Part shown: positions 1 to 7,666 of the stretch, piece by piece
How the letters are laid out: each line of letters opens with the position of its first letter
Position numbering within the stretch: the first letter of the stretch is position 1
From: Lachnospiraceae bacterium XBB1006
GTDB taxonomy: Bacteria > Bacillota > Clostridia > Lachnospirales > Lachnospiraceae
DNA: 64,000 nucleotides
NCBI GenBank assembly: GCA_900115795.1
Contig: FOXT01000007.1
Coordinates: 62,001-126,000 of the forward strand
Direction of reading: 5' to 3'
Translations under genes and position numbers: made by a program
Notes under the pieces: generated by a model
Database searches by the model: none
What the model was told of the DNA's origin: nothing
Seen by the model: only the letters and a program-made list of their open reading frames with translations

Positions 1-200
1 TGCCTTTGGAAGACCCATAGTAACAACGGTAACTTCTGCGCCTGTTTCATCTTTTATTCTTAAGGCTGCCTCTAATCCGGCTTTGTCATCCGGGTTCATA
101 ATAGCGAGCATGCCTGCACGATCCAAGGTACCATCTGGATTAAATTTAACGCCGCCTTTGGTGTCCGGTACCTGTTTAATACATACAACGATTTTCACGG
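1..200 (-). CDS. etfB: Electron transfer flavoprotein beta subunit, N-terminal part (runs off left edge)
   Basis: The minus strand reads VKIVVCIKQVPDTKGG, the typical start of EtfB, from a GTG codon at 200 with a strong AAGGAGTG ribosome binding site upstream. Only the first 66 codons are inside the window. EtfB binds AMP and FAD with EtfA and passes electrons to butyryl-CoA dehydrogenase; in butyrate producers the Bcd-EtfAB complex couples crotonyl-CoA reduction to ferredoxin reduction. It follows bcd by 20 bases, so it belongs to the thl-crt-hbd-bcd operon; etfA is expected next, outside the window. Confidence 0.93.
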
Positions 201-220
201 TATTCTCACTCCTTATACAA

Positions 221-1375
221 TTATTTCAGTAATGCACCAGAGATTACCATTCTCTGAACCTCTGATGTTCCTTCATAGATTTCTGTAATCTTAGCATCAC
301 GCATCATACGCTCAACGTCGTACTCACGGATGTAGCCGTATCCACCGAACAACTGAACTACCTGGGTAGTAACAGCCATTGCAGTCTCTGCTGCAAAAAG
401 TTTGGCTTTTGCAGCTTCTACGGAGTAAACTTTCTGATTAGCTTTTGCGATAGCAGCTTTATAAACAAGCATCTGTGCAGCATCAATTCTTGCTGCCATG
501 TCGGCAAGTTTGAACTGAGTGTTCTGCTGTGCTGCAATGGAGCGTCCGAACTGTTTTCTTTCCTTGGTGTATGCAATGGCTCTGTCAAGCGCACCTTCTG
601 CAATACCAAGTGCCTGTGCAGCAATACCGATACGTCCACCGTCTAGGGTATGCATTGCAATTGGGAATCCTTTTCCTTCCGGTCCAAGAATGTTCTCCTT
701 CGGGATTCTGCAATCCTCGAAGATTAACTCGTAAGTAGAAGATCCGCGGATACCCATCTTCTTTTCTTTGGTTCCAAAAGAGAATCCAGGAGCGCCCTTA
801 TCCACGATGAATGCGGAGAAGTTCTTTTTCTTTCTTCCCTTCTTGTCTTCCGTAATGCTGGTAATGGCAATTACGATATACACATCAGCCACTTTACCGT
901 TGGTGATGAAACATTTGGATCCATTTAATACCCACTCGTCTCCATCAAGAACAGCCTTGGTCTGTGCACCCTGCGCGTCCGTACCTGCACCTGGCTCTGT
1001 TAAGGCAAAAGCGCCTAACTTTTCACCGGTTGCAAGCGGTCTTACATATTTCTGCTTCTGCTCTTCTGTACCATATGTAAGAATCGGATCGATACAAAGA
1101 GATGTATGTGCAGAAACGATAACGCCGGTAGTACCACATACTTTGGAAAGTTCCTCAACGCACATAATATAGGTTAAAGGATCACAACCCTGTCCGCCAT
1201 ACTCCTTTGGTACCGGAATACCCATAAAACCGGCTTTTGCCATTTTGTCTACGGTTTCCTGTGGGAACCGTTCGGTCTCATCGACCTCCTGAGCGAGTGG
1301 TTTCACTTCTGTTTCAGCGAAATCGTTAAACAGCTTTCTCGCCATTTCATGTTTTTTATCTAATGAAAAATCCAT
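221..1375 (-). CDS. bcd: Butyryl-CoA dehydrogenase (short-chain acyl-CoA dehydrogenase)
   Basis: A 384-residue acyl-CoA dehydrogenase of normal length. Visible signatures are the FAD/substrate motif FALTEPGAGTDAQ near residue 125, the second family motif QLFGGYGYIREY near 340, and the catalytic base Glu in EIYEGTSEVQRM near the C-terminus. It reduces crotonyl-CoA to butyryl-CoA in the cytoplasm, taking electrons through EtfAB. The ATG at 1375 has a GGAGGAATTG ribosome binding site. It sits between hbd and etfB with short gaps, as in other clostridial butyrate operons, which is the main reason to call it butyryl- rather than general acyl-CoA dehydrogenase. Confidence 0.95.
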   Translation of the reverse strand: MDFSLDKKHEMARKLFNDFAETEVKPLAQEVDETERFPQETVDKMAKAGFMGIPVPKEYGGQGCDPLTYIMCVEELSKVCGTTGVIVSAHTSLCIDPILTYGTEEQKQKYVRPLATGEKLGAFALTEPGAGTDAQGAQTKAVLDGDEWVLNGSKCFITNGKVADVYIVIAITSITEDKKGRKKKNFSAFIVDKGAPGFSFGTKEKKMGIRGSSTYELIFEDCRIPKENILGPEGKGFPIAMHTLDGGRIGIAAQALGIAEGALDRAIAYTKERKQFGRSIAAQQNTQFKLADMAARIDAAQMLVYKAAIAKANQKVYSVEAAKAKLFAAETAMAVTTQVVQLFGGYGYIREYDVERMMRDAKITEIYEGTSEVQRMVISGALLK

Positions 1376-1402
1376 GATTTCAATTCCTCCATTTACTAAA
1401 CT

Positions 1403-2275
1403 TTATTGTGCATCCATTGGTGTCTTGGTACGATCGGCATTATAGATATAGAATCCTTTTCCGGTCTTGCAGCCAAGGTTTCCTCCACGAACCATCTTAC
1501 GAAGCAATGGACATGCACGATATTTGCTGTCGCCTGTTTCATTGTAAAGAACATCCATAATAGCAAGGCAGATATCAAGTCCGATGAAATCACCTAACTC
1601 AAGTGGTCCCATTGGGTGGTTTGCACCAAGTTTCATAGCGGTATCAATGCCTTCTACATCAGAAACGCCTTCCATCTTGATGAAGCAAGCTTCGTTGATT
1701 AATGGAATTAAAATTCTGTTTACTACGAATCCTGCAGCTTCGTTAACCTGTACCGGCTTCTTTCCAATTGCTTCAGCGATTTCCTTAATCTTGGTAACGG
1801 TCTCTGCCGGTGTGTTTACGCCTGCAATAACTTCAACTAATTTCATTCTGTCTGCAGGGTTGAAGAAATGCATACCAATCATTGGACGGCTTAAACCATT
1901 TCCAATTTCGGTGATGGAAAGAGAAGATGTGTTCGATGCAAAAATACACTCCGGTTTTGCAATCTTATCCAACTCTTCGAAGGTTTTCTTCTTTACTTCC
2001 ATATTTTCAAATGCTGCTTCTACGATTAAATCGCAGTCCTTGCAAAGATCTTCTTTTACACCAGGAGTGATGCTATTCAAAATAGAATCAACCTTTGCCT
2101 GATCCATTTTTCCTTTTTCAACTAATTTTGCATAGCCTTTCGCGATTTTATCTTTTCCACCTTCAGCCCATTCCTGTTTAATATCACAAAGGCAAACTTC
2201 ATAACCATCTACCATTGCAAATGCTTTTGCGATACCCTGTCCCATGGTACCCGCGCCAATAATTCCTACTTTCAT
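1403..2275 (-). CDS. hbd: 3-hydroxybutyryl-CoA dehydrogenase
   Basis: A 290-residue protein with the Rossmann motif GAGTMGQGIAKAF at the N-terminus, the family signature MHFFNPADRMKLVEVI near residue 140, and the C-terminal helical domain ending in GCKTGKGFYIY. It reduces acetoacetyl-CoA to 3-hydroxybutyryl-CoA with NAD(P)H. The start is fixed by TAGGAGG eight bases before the ATG. It lies 27 bases upstream of bcd. In many clostridia crt or bcd directly precedes hbd; here a small unrelated gene is placed between crt and hbd. Confidence 0.95.
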   Translation of the reverse strand: MKVGIIGAGTMGQGIAKAFAMVDGYEVCLCDIKQEWAEGGKDKIAKGYAKLVEKGKMDQAKVDSILNSITPGVKEDLCKDCDLIVEAAFENMEVKKKTFEELDKIAKPECIFASNTSSLSITEIGNGLSRPMIGMHFFNPADRMKLVEVIAGVNTPAETVTKIKEIAEAIGKKPVQVNEAAGFVVNRILIPLINEACFIKMEGVSDVEGIDTAMKLGANHPMGPLELGDFIGLDICLAIMDVLYNETGDSKYRACPLLRKMVRGGNLGCKTGKGFYIYNADRTKTPMDAQ

Positions 2276-2294
2276 TTTTTTCCTCCTATTATTG

Positions 2295-2744
2295 TTATAT
2301 TTCTAAAATTATGCAAAATCCCTTGTTTAATTCTGCATTGTATATATACAATTTTTTCATACTGGTATGAGAAATGCACATATACGTCGTTCCTTTTGCT
2401 TTTACAACATTATTTATGCGTTTTATCAACCCATTTGCGTCAGCATCATTCTCCGCGACTTCCCTTGTAAGCATTCCGGTAAGCTCTTCCAAATTGCTTT
2501 CAAAAGCTTCATCCAGAGCGTGGTAAGTAACCTGTGAATCATCTTCGCTCAGTGTGTAAGAATATATATCCAATCGATCATTTCCAAAGCCAGGTTCGCT
2601 TTGATATTCCACCTTACTTTTCCCCAAGTATGAATGAATCTCTTCAAAATCATCTGGGAACTGGTGATAAATCCATTGAGAAAATATCAACACCGTAATA
2701 GTTGCAAGCAAAGCTCCAACCAGTGCAATATATTTTTTTCTCAT
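2295..2744 (-). CDS. Unknown 149-residue membrane-anchored protein inside the butyrate operon
   Basis: I do not recognise a family. The N-terminus (MRKKYIALVGALLATITVLI) is a positively charged stretch followed by one hydrophobic helix, so it is either a signal peptide or a membrane anchor with the rest outside the cell. The remainder is soluble, acidic and without repeats or an obvious active site. It sits 16 bases after crt and 19 bases before hbd on the same strand, so it is almost certainly co-transcribed with the butyrate enzymes although these are cytoplasmic. The start has AAGGAATAG upstream, a weaker site than its neighbours. A role in butyrate formation is not shown; it may be an insertion tolerated in the operon. 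Confidence 0.8.
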   Translation of the reverse strand: MRKKYIALVGALLATITVLIFSQWIYHQFPDDFEEIHSYLGKSKVEYQSEPGFGNDRLDIYSYTLSEDDSQVTYHALDEAFESNLEELTGMLTREVAENDADANGLIKRINNVVKAKGTTYMCISHTSMKKLYIYNAELNKGFCIILEI

Positions 2745-2759
2745 AAACCAACTATTCCT

Positions 2760-3554
2760 TTATTTATTCTTAAACGGTACTACCTTTAATTTCTTTTCTT
2801 TGTCCTTCTCTAAGAAGTTTGCCATGCCTGCTCTCTGGTCTTCTGTCTCGAAGCATGCACCGAATAATTTCTCTTCGATAACAATTGCCTGATCCATATC
2901 CACCTGAAGACCTTCGTTCATAGCCTTCTTACAGTTACGAACAGCGATTGGTGCCTGCGCAGCAATACCGGATGCCATCTTGTTTGCAGCTGCCATCAAG
3001 TCTTCAATGGTATCATATACTGCATTTACAAGACCGATGCGATATGCTTCGTCAGCCTTGATGTTACGTCCGCCGTAAACCATTTCTTTTGCCTTACCTA
3101 CACCGATTACACGGGCAAGTCTCTGCGTTCCACCGAATCCAGGAGTGATTCCAAGACCAACTTCCGGCTGTCCAAACATTGCATTTGCGGAGCAAAGACG
3201 AATGTCGCAACTCATGGAAAGCTCATTTCCGCCGCCTAATGCAAAACCATTTACTGCTGCAATTACCGGAATCGGGAAGGTCTCGATCTTACGGAAAATA
3301 TCATTTCCGTATTTACCGAACTTCTCGCCTTCTGCTTTCGTCATGGTGCTCATAGCGCCGATATCAGCTCCGGCAACAAAGGATTTTTCTCCAGCACCCG
3401 TCAAGATGACACAGCGAATTTCCTCTAAATCAATTCCGTCAAACGTAGCTTCTAAGTCGCGTAAAACATCTTCATTCAAGGCGTTTAACGCTTCCGGTCT
3501 ATTGATGGTTACGGTCGCTACATGACCGTTTACTTCATAGTTAACAAATCCCAT
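2760..3554 (-). CDS. crt: 3-hydroxybutyryl-CoA dehydratase (crotonase)
   Basis: An enoyl-CoA hydratase/isomerase family protein of 264 residues counted from the ATG at 3554. That start is preferred over one 17 codons upstream because AAGGAGA lies eight bases before it and because the longer form would run into the thl stop codon. Motifs seen are the oxyanion-hole segment GADIGAMSTM and the core AVNGFALGGGNELSMSCD, carrying one of the two catalytic glutamates, then GQPEVGLGITPGFGGTQRL. It dehydrates 3-hydroxybutyryl-CoA to crotonyl-CoA. It is second in the operon, 34 bases behind thl. Confidence 0.95.
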   Translation of the reverse strand: MGFVNYEVNGHVATVTINRPEALNALNEDVLRDLEATFDGIDLEEIRCVILTGAGEKSFVAGADIGAMSTMTKAEGEKFGKYGNDIFRKIETFPIPVIAAVNGFALGGGNELSMSCDIRLCSANAMFGQPEVGLGITPGFGGTQRLARVIGVGKAKEMVYGGRNIKADEAYRIGLVNAVYDTIEDLMAAANKMASGIAAQAPIAVRNCKKAMNEGLQVDMDQAIVIEEKLFGACFETEDQRAGMANFLEKDKEKKLKVVPFKNK

Positions 3555-3588
3555 TGCAAAAATCTCCTTGTTCTTATTATCTTTGTTC

Positions 3589-4788
3589 TTATTCGTATCT
3601 TTCAACTACGGTTGCACAGCCCATTCCGCCACCGATACATAAGGTTGCAAGACCTCTCTTATATTCCGGATTCTTCTGCATCTCATGAAGTAATGTTACT
3701 AAGATACGTGTTCCGGAAGCTCCTACCGGATGTCCGAGTGCGATTGCACCACCGTTTGGATTTAACTTCTTCATATCGAATCCAAGGTCTTTTCCTACTG
3801 CTACAGACTGTGCTGCAAATGCTTCGTTTGCTTCATAAACATCAAAGTCGTCAATGGTAAGTCCTGTCTTAGCCATAACTTTCTTAGTTGCTGCAACCGG
3901 TCCAACACCCATGATAGATGGATCTACACCGGCAAGTGCACCTGCTACCCAGTAAGCCATCGGTTTTACACCAAGCTCTTTTGCCTTCTCTTCGCTCATA
4001 ACAACAACTGCTGCTGCACCGTCGTTGATTCCGGAAGCGTTACCCGCGGTAACATATCCGTCTTTGTTGATTGGGCGAAGTTTCGCAAGACCTTCGATTG
4101 TAGAGTTCGGTCTTGGTCCTTCATCGGTATCAAATACGATAGTTTCTTTCTTCTTCTTGATTTCAACCGGAACGATTTCATCTTTGAATGCTCCGCTCTC
4201 AATTGCTTTGCAAGCTTTCTGCTGGCTGTTTAATGCAAACTCATCTAACTCTTCTCTTGTTAATTTCCACTGTTCAGCAACATTATCAGCTGTGGTAATC
4301 ATGTGGTAATCATTGAATGCATCCCAAAGAGCATCTTTTACCATGGTATCTACCAAAGCACCCTGACTCTGGCTTGGCCAGGTCATTCTATATCCGTAAC
4401 GACCCTGTGGTAACGCAAATGGTGCCATAGACATGTTCTCCATACCACCTGCCACAACAACATCCGCATCTCCTGCCAAAATCATCTGCGCTGCCTGGTT
4501 TACACAGTTAAGTCCAGAACCACAAACAACGTTCGTAGTAACTGCCGGTACTTCTACAGGAAGTCCTGCTTTCAAAGCTGCCTGTCTGGCAACGTTCTGT
4601 CCCTGACCTGCCTGAATAACACATCCCATATATACGTGCTCAACATCTTCCGGTTTGATTCCGGCACGCTTTACTGCTTCCTTGATTACGATTGCACCAA
4701 GTTCCTGTACTGGTGTTGTGCTTAATGCTCCCCCCATTGTTCCGATTGCAGTACGACAAGCACTTGCAATAACGATCTTTTTCTCCAT
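3589..4788 (-). CDS. thlA: Acetyl-CoA acetyltransferase (thiolase)
   Basis: A 399-residue thiolase of normal length. The nucleophilic cysteine is in [12 protein letters not shown] near residue 89, the active-site histidine in [15 protein letters not shown] near 355, and the second cysteine in [14 protein letters not shown] near 385. It condenses two acetyl-CoA to acetoacetyl-CoA, the entry step of butyrate formation. It is the first gene of the operon, with AGGAGG upstream of the ATG and a long leader to a promoter near 4957-4985. thlA is used by analogy to clostridia; atoB would describe the same enzyme. Confidence 0.95.
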   Translation of the reverse strand: MEKKIVIASACRTAIGTMGGALSTTPVQELGAIVIKEAVKRAGIKPEDVEHVYMGCVIQAGQGQNVARQAALKAGLPVEVPAVTTNVVCGSGLNCVNQAAQMILAGDADVVVAGGMENMSMAPFALPQGRYGYRMTWPSQSQGALVDTMVKDALWDAFNDYHMITTADNVAEQWKLTREELDEFALNSQQKACKAIESGAFKDEIVPVEIKKKKETIVFDTDEGPRPNSTIEGLAKLRPINKDGYVTAGNASGINDGAAAVVVMSEEKAKELGVKPMAYWVAGALAGVDPSIMGVGPVAATKKVMAKTGLTIDDFDVYEANEAFAAQSVAVGKDLGFDMKKLNPNGGAIALGHPVGASGTRILVTLLHEMQKNPEYKRGLATLCIGGGMGCATVVERYE

Positions 4789-4870
4789 GTTATATCCTCC
4801 TTCTACATTTAAATTTTTTTAGCCAATGCTTTTTGCTTATTATTTTTTTGTCAAGCCTGGGCTAGAAAAT

Positions 4871-4914
4871 GTTACTATCTCTTCCGACGTCTTTTCATCT
4901 CCAGAGACAGTAAC
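4871..4914 (-). promoter_or_regulatory. Hairpin in the long thl leader
   Basis: The transcript from the promoter at 4957 would carry a leader of roughly 165 bases. In its middle GTTACTGTCTCT pairs with AGAGATAGTAAC (12 pairs, one G-U) around a 20-base loop. No U-tract follows on the minus strand, so it is not a simple terminator. It could stabilise the highly expressed mRNA or be a regulatory fold; it matches no riboswitch I know. The rest of the 316-base gap between 4788 and 5105 holds the promoter and the terminator of the next gene, and no further coding sequence that I can support. Confidence 0.45.
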
Positions 4915-4956
4915 TATCAACACATTTTTGTCACATATACCTCCAAAAACAATTCT

Positions 4957-4985
4957 ATTATAGTACAGATTTGTGTATTTAACAA
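4957..4985 (-). promoter_or_regulatory. Sigma-A promoter of the butyrate operon
   Basis: On the minus strand a -35 box TTGTTA (4980-4985) is followed after exactly 17 bases by a perfect TATAAT (4957-4962). This is about 170 bases before the thl start. The -35 box overlaps TTGTTAA, which equals one half of the published Rex (NADH sensor) palindrome; the other half is not well formed, so Rex control is only a possibility. Confidence 0.75.
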
Positions 4986-5070
4986 GTGCCGGAATTGTAT
5001 ATTTTTGCACAATTTTTCCAATTCCTTATTTTTTGTTACACATTAGCACGTTAGTCTGGTAAATCAAGTC

Positions 5071-5099
5071 AAAAAAAGAGCCATGCATTTGCATGACTC
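5071..5099 (-). terminator. Rho-independent terminator of the 59-residue protein gene
   Basis: On the minus strand GAGTCATGC and GCATGGCTC pair around a short AAAT loop (5078-5099), and seven T residues follow at once (5071-5077). It begins six bases after the stop codon of the small gene at 5105-5284, and it separates that gene from the butyrate operon promoter. Confidence 0.85.
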
Positions 5100-5104
5100 C
5101 CGTA

Positions 5105-5284
5105 TTATATAACTTCTTTTAATTTCATTGCTTGCCAAAGCACTTCTTCAAACTGTATGTCAGTATCTGCTGAACTGCGACACTTCTTCGCATTCGGCCG
5201 ACTTGTACTCTTCTTCTCATCCTCCGGCCGACTTGATGGTTGTACAAACCAATACGGTCCGGACAAGATCGCTACATTGCTCAT
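5105..5284 (-). CDS. Unknown 59-residue protein with its own promoter and terminator
   Basis: The frame begins MSNVAILSGPYWFVQP and ends FEEVLWQAMKLKEVI. It starts at the ATG at 5284, nine bases behind GAGGGAG, and stops with TAA six bases before a good terminator; a sigma-A promoter lies 93 bases upstream. Those three signals, not homology, are the case for a real gene. The middle (residues 17-40) is polar, rich in Ser, Arg, Pro and Lys, and contains SRP twice ten residues apart, because the DNA repeats AAGTCGGCCG. The C-terminus looks amphipathic and helical. There is no signal peptide or membrane helix. Function unknown. Confidence 0.72.
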   Translation of the reverse strand: MSNVAILSGPYWFVQPSSRPEDEKKSTSRPNAKKCRSSADTDIQFEEVLWQAMKLKEVI

Positions 5285-5376
5285 TTTCTCTCCCTCGATT
5301 CCCTTTTATAGTGAATAACCTAATCTGTCCCGTATGCAAGTCGCTAGCTTGGCATTGTTTCGTCAAGCCTTCACTC

Positions 5377-5405
5377 ATTATACACATTTTATTTTGTGAA
5401 ATCAA
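5377..5405 (-). promoter_or_regulatory. Sigma-A promoter and structured leader of the 59-residue protein gene
   Basis: Minus strand TTGATT (5400-5405), 17 bases, then a perfect TATAAT (5377-5382). The leader that follows can fold: AGTGAA just after the -10 box pairs with TTCACT about 55 bases later, enclosing GGCTTG paired with CAAGCT. The fold resembles no riboswitch family that I recognise. Confidence 0.75.
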
Positions 5406-5457
5406 GGTGTTTTTTTACTAATTTTTTATGTCTAAATTGTTAATTTTGATAGATTTG

Positions 5458-5628
5458 CTAAAGGATAAATCCCGCAAATATCAGACTTATCGTCAGAAAT
5501 GCTACGGCTCCAATGGTAATTCCTGTTGCATACTTTTCCATAGGCTTGCTCTCTGCTGTCAATACCTCATTCAAATCTGAAATCGTAAATTCTCCGCTCT
5601 GTGATCGATGAAATGTTAATTTTCCCAT
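5458..5628 (-). CDS. Unknown 56-residue protein with a C-terminal membrane helix
   Basis: The start at 5628 (MGKLTFHRSQSGEF) is chosen because GGAGAGGAGAG lies just upstream; a longer frame from 5691 would begin inside AT-rich sequence with no ribosome binding site. Residues 1-31 are soluble and polar, and residues 34-56 form one hydrophobic helix up to the C-terminus, so the protein is probably tail-anchored with its N-terminus in the cytoplasm. No family recognised. It lies between the 59-residue gene, same strand, and the divergent macro-domain gene. Confidence 0.65.
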   Translation of the reverse strand: MGKLTFHRSQSGEFTISDLNEVLTAESKPMEKYATGITIGAVAFLTISLIFAGFIL

Positions 5629-5822
5629 AGTTGCGCTCTCCTCTCCGATTCTTCTGCTTCTTTGGTAAGACGGTTCTATGTTACCATACATTTGCGTATA
5701 TTTTGTAAAATCTTGTCGTTTTTCAGCTTATTTTTTCACACTTTGCTTTCTATCACACAATACACACACATTTTATGTTACTATTACATTGAGGAAGTTG
5801 CCGTAGAGAAAGGAGTCATCTC

Positions 5823-6278
5823 ATGATTATTACAGAAACACACGCAGATTTATTTCAGCTGCCAAAAGATTATTACTTAGCACAGTGTATCAGTTCAGAT
5901 TTTGCATTTACTTCTAATACGTCAAAAGCATTTGACCGGCAGTATGGCACCTGTGGCGAACTCAAAAAAAGAGCTAAGGCCGGTACCATCACAGCCGGAA
6001 CTTATCCCAGCCTTATTCAAACAGATCGGGAAGCTGGTGACGGACAGGTTTTTAATCTCGTAACAAAAGAACACTATTATGGTGTTACAACCTATGAAAC
6101 CTTACAGCAATGTTTAATGCTTATGAAAGAACGTGTGCTTCGTCAACGCGTCGAAAAATTGGCCATACCTCCCCTTGGCTGCGACCAGGATCAATTGACA
6201 TGGTTAAAGGTAAGCACTTTGGTTCTCAAAACCTTTGCTGATGTAAAAAATTTGGAAATCCTTGTATGTTTTCCTTAA
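5823..6278 (+). CDS. Macro-domain protein
   Basis: A 151-residue single-domain protein. The early IITETHADLFQLPKDYYLAQCIS, the central GTCGELKKRAKAG and the late block EKLAIPPLGCDQDQLTW match the fold of small macro domains that bind ADP-ribose or its derivatives (the Poa1p/TARG-like group), where the Gly-Cys-Gly or similar loop contacts the ribose. Enzymes of this group remove ADP-ribose from substrates or dephosphorylate ADP-ribose-1''-phosphate; which applies here cannot be told. One of few plus-strand genes. AAAGGAG precedes the ATG. No toxin partner such as DarT lies beside it. Confidence 0.8.
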   Translation: MIITETHADLFQLPKDYYLAQCISSDFAFTSNTSKAFDRQYGTCGELKKRAKAGTITAGTYPSLIQTDREAGDGQVFNLVTKEHYYGVTTYETLQQCLMLMKERVLRQRVEKLAIPPLGCDQDQLTWLKVSTLVLKTFADVKNLEILVCFP

Positions 6279-6287
6279 AATCACGAC

Positions 6288-6321
6288 GTAGCACCACCGG
6301 TTTCTTCACCGATGGTGCTAC
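6288..6321. terminator. Strong hairpin between convergent genes
   Basis: GTAGCACCACCGGT pairs with ACCGATGGTGCTAC around a six-base loop, with one mismatch. It lies between the macro-domain gene (plus) and tcdA (minus). Neither side has a good T-tract, so it may be an imperfect bidirectional terminator or an mRNA 3' end stabiliser. Confidence 0.55.
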
Positions 6322-6324
6322 ATT

Positions 6325-7041
6325 CTAGTGCTTATTCCCTTCTTTTGTCAAATCTCTTACCACTTCGCTTGCTAATACAAGTCCCGCAGCCGCCGGCGTA
6401 AAAGCAATGGATCCCGGTATATCACTTCCCTGTTCCCGCCTTCTCACATTTGGTTCTATCGGTTTCTCTTCCGAGTAAACCACCTTTAATTTTCTAACGC
6501 CACGTTTTTTCATTTCGCGACGCATCACTTTTGCTAAGGGACACATAGTTGTCTTATAAATATCTGCGACACGAAATTGACTCGGATCCAATTTATTTCC
6601 TGCACCCATGCAACTGATTATCGGAATGTCCAGCTCTTTGCACCGCATAATGATAGCAATCTTTGCAGTGACCGTATCCACTGCATCCACCACATAGTCA
6701 TACGTTGCAAACGGAAAACTGTCTGCATTTTCCGGAAGAAAAAAGCACTTGTGTACCGTTACATCCACCTCCGGATTAATCTCCAGCATACGCTCCTTCA
6801 TCACTTCCACCTTGTCTCTTCCAACCGTCTTATGCGTCGCAATAATTTGTCGGTTTATATTTGACTCACTTACCGTGTCTTTGTCTATCAGGTCAAAATG
6901 TCCAATTCCACTTCGCACCAGTGCCTCACAAACATATCCACCAACACCGCCAATTCCGAATATAGCTACGCGCTTTTTTTGTAACGCTTCAATGACCTGC
7001 TCGCCTAACAAAAGCGCAGTTCTACTAAATTGCTCTGTCAT
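6325..7041 (-). CDS. tcdA: tRNA threonylcarbamoyladenosine dehydratase (TcdA/CsdL)
   Basis: A 238-residue member of the E1/ThiF/MoeB family. Near the N-terminus it has SRTALLLGE, then the nucleotide-binding motif FGIGGVGGYVCEALVRSGIG, DKDTVSESNINRQ, and VDAVDTVTAK; the later RRREQGSDIPGSIAFTP block is typical of the TcdA subfamily rather than ThiF or MoeB. It uses ATP to cyclise t6A in tRNA to ct6A. No CXXC zinc motif is present, as expected for TcdA. AAGGAGA precedes the ATG. It lies three bases after the ECF S-component gene and probably shares its transcript. Confidence 0.9.
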   Translation of the reverse strand: MTEQFSRTALLLGEQVIEALQKKRVAIFGIGGVGGYVCEALVRSGIGHFDLIDKDTVSESNINRQIIATHKTVGRDKVEVMKERMLEINPEVDVTVHKCFFLPENADSFPFATYDYVVDAVDTVTAKIAIIMRCKELDIPIISCMGAGNKLDPSQFRVADIYKTTMCPLAKVMRREMKKRGVRKLKVVYSEEKPIEPNVRRREQGSDIPGSIAFTPAAAGLVLASEVVRDLTKEGNKH

Positions 7042-7044
7042 GTA

Positions 7045-7578
7045 TTATCTCCTTACTGCATATTGGTCAACATATTTCTCAAACATGCCATGGATTCCAT
7101 ATTTCCAGCACAAAACCATGCCAAGAACCGCCCCCAGTGTTCCCTGCGCGATTTCATACGGCAATTTTAACATTGCGGATTCAAAATTGCTGTACACAAA
7201 TGTTTTTCCCAGGGTATAACCAACCACCATAATAAACGCCCCTACAAAAACACCAATACCGGATGCTAATTTCGGATTATGTTTCAACGTCTTATGCGAA
7301 ATCAACGAAATTACCACTGCCTGTGTCCCGTGGGTAACAAGTGATACAAACATCGGCAATGGATAAAATAATAAATCCCCCAAAAACGATCCAATTCCTC
7401 CCACCAAAAATGCCTCAAAGGGATCAAGCAATATTGCCGCAAGACAAATAACTGCATCGCACAGATACAAATGGCCTCCAGGAACCGGGATTCCAATTGA
7501 AGAAAATGCAATGTTTAAGGCCATAAAAAAAGCCGCTGTTGTCAAACGGATTGGGGAAATTGTTCTATCCTTCTTCAT
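7045..7578 (-). CDS. ECF transporter S component (vitamin uptake, substrate uncertain)
   Basis: A 177-residue protein with about five to six membrane helices. It starts with RLTTAAFFMALNIAFSS and contains DAVICLAAILLDPFEAFLVG, features of energy-coupling factor S components that bind a vitamin and dock on a shared EcfAAT module. The ATG at 7578 is preferred over one ten codons upstream because AAGGAGGAG directly precedes it. It is divergent from a MocR-type gene at 7667; MocR regulators often control vitamin B6 supply, so pyridoxine is a reasonable guess for the substrate. No EcfA or EcfT gene is in the window. Confidence 0.82.
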   Translation of the reverse strand: MKKDRTISPIRLTTAAFFMALNIAFSSIGIPVPGGHLYLCDAVICLAAILLDPFEAFLVGGIGSFLGDLLFYPLPMFVSLVTHGTQAVVISLISHKTLKHNPKLASGIGVFVGAFIMVVGYTLGKTFVYSNFESAMLKLPYEIAQGTLGAVLGMVLCWKYGIHGMFEKYVDQYAVRR

Positions 7579-7666
7579 TTGTAACTCCTCCTTCTTTACT
7601 TTTCTCATGGATTCATGGTATCATAATTTTGGATATATAAAAATAACCAGAACAGGAGTAAATGAT

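Noticed and set aside
5285-5376. A cyclic-di-GMP riboswitch in the small-gene leader
   Set aside because: The leader lacks the conserved GNRA-type loop and core of the known GEMM classes.
5217-5405. A 62-residue minus-strand frame starting with TTG in another register over the small gene
   Set aside because: Its start lies in the -35 box of the promoter and it has no ribosome binding site; the 59-residue frame fits all signals.
5128-5421. A 97-residue plus-strand frame in the same area
   Set aside because: No ribosome binding site, and it is antisense to a promoter, leader and small gene that together form a better explanation.
6288-6321. A certain rho-independent terminator between the macro-domain gene and tcdA
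   Set aside because: The stem is strong but neither strand has a clear U-tract, so it is given with moderate confidence only.
7605-7618. Direct repeat TCATGG-AT-TCATGG as the MocR operator
   Set aside because: It overlaps the alternative upstream start codon of the ECF gene and is too short to separate from chance.
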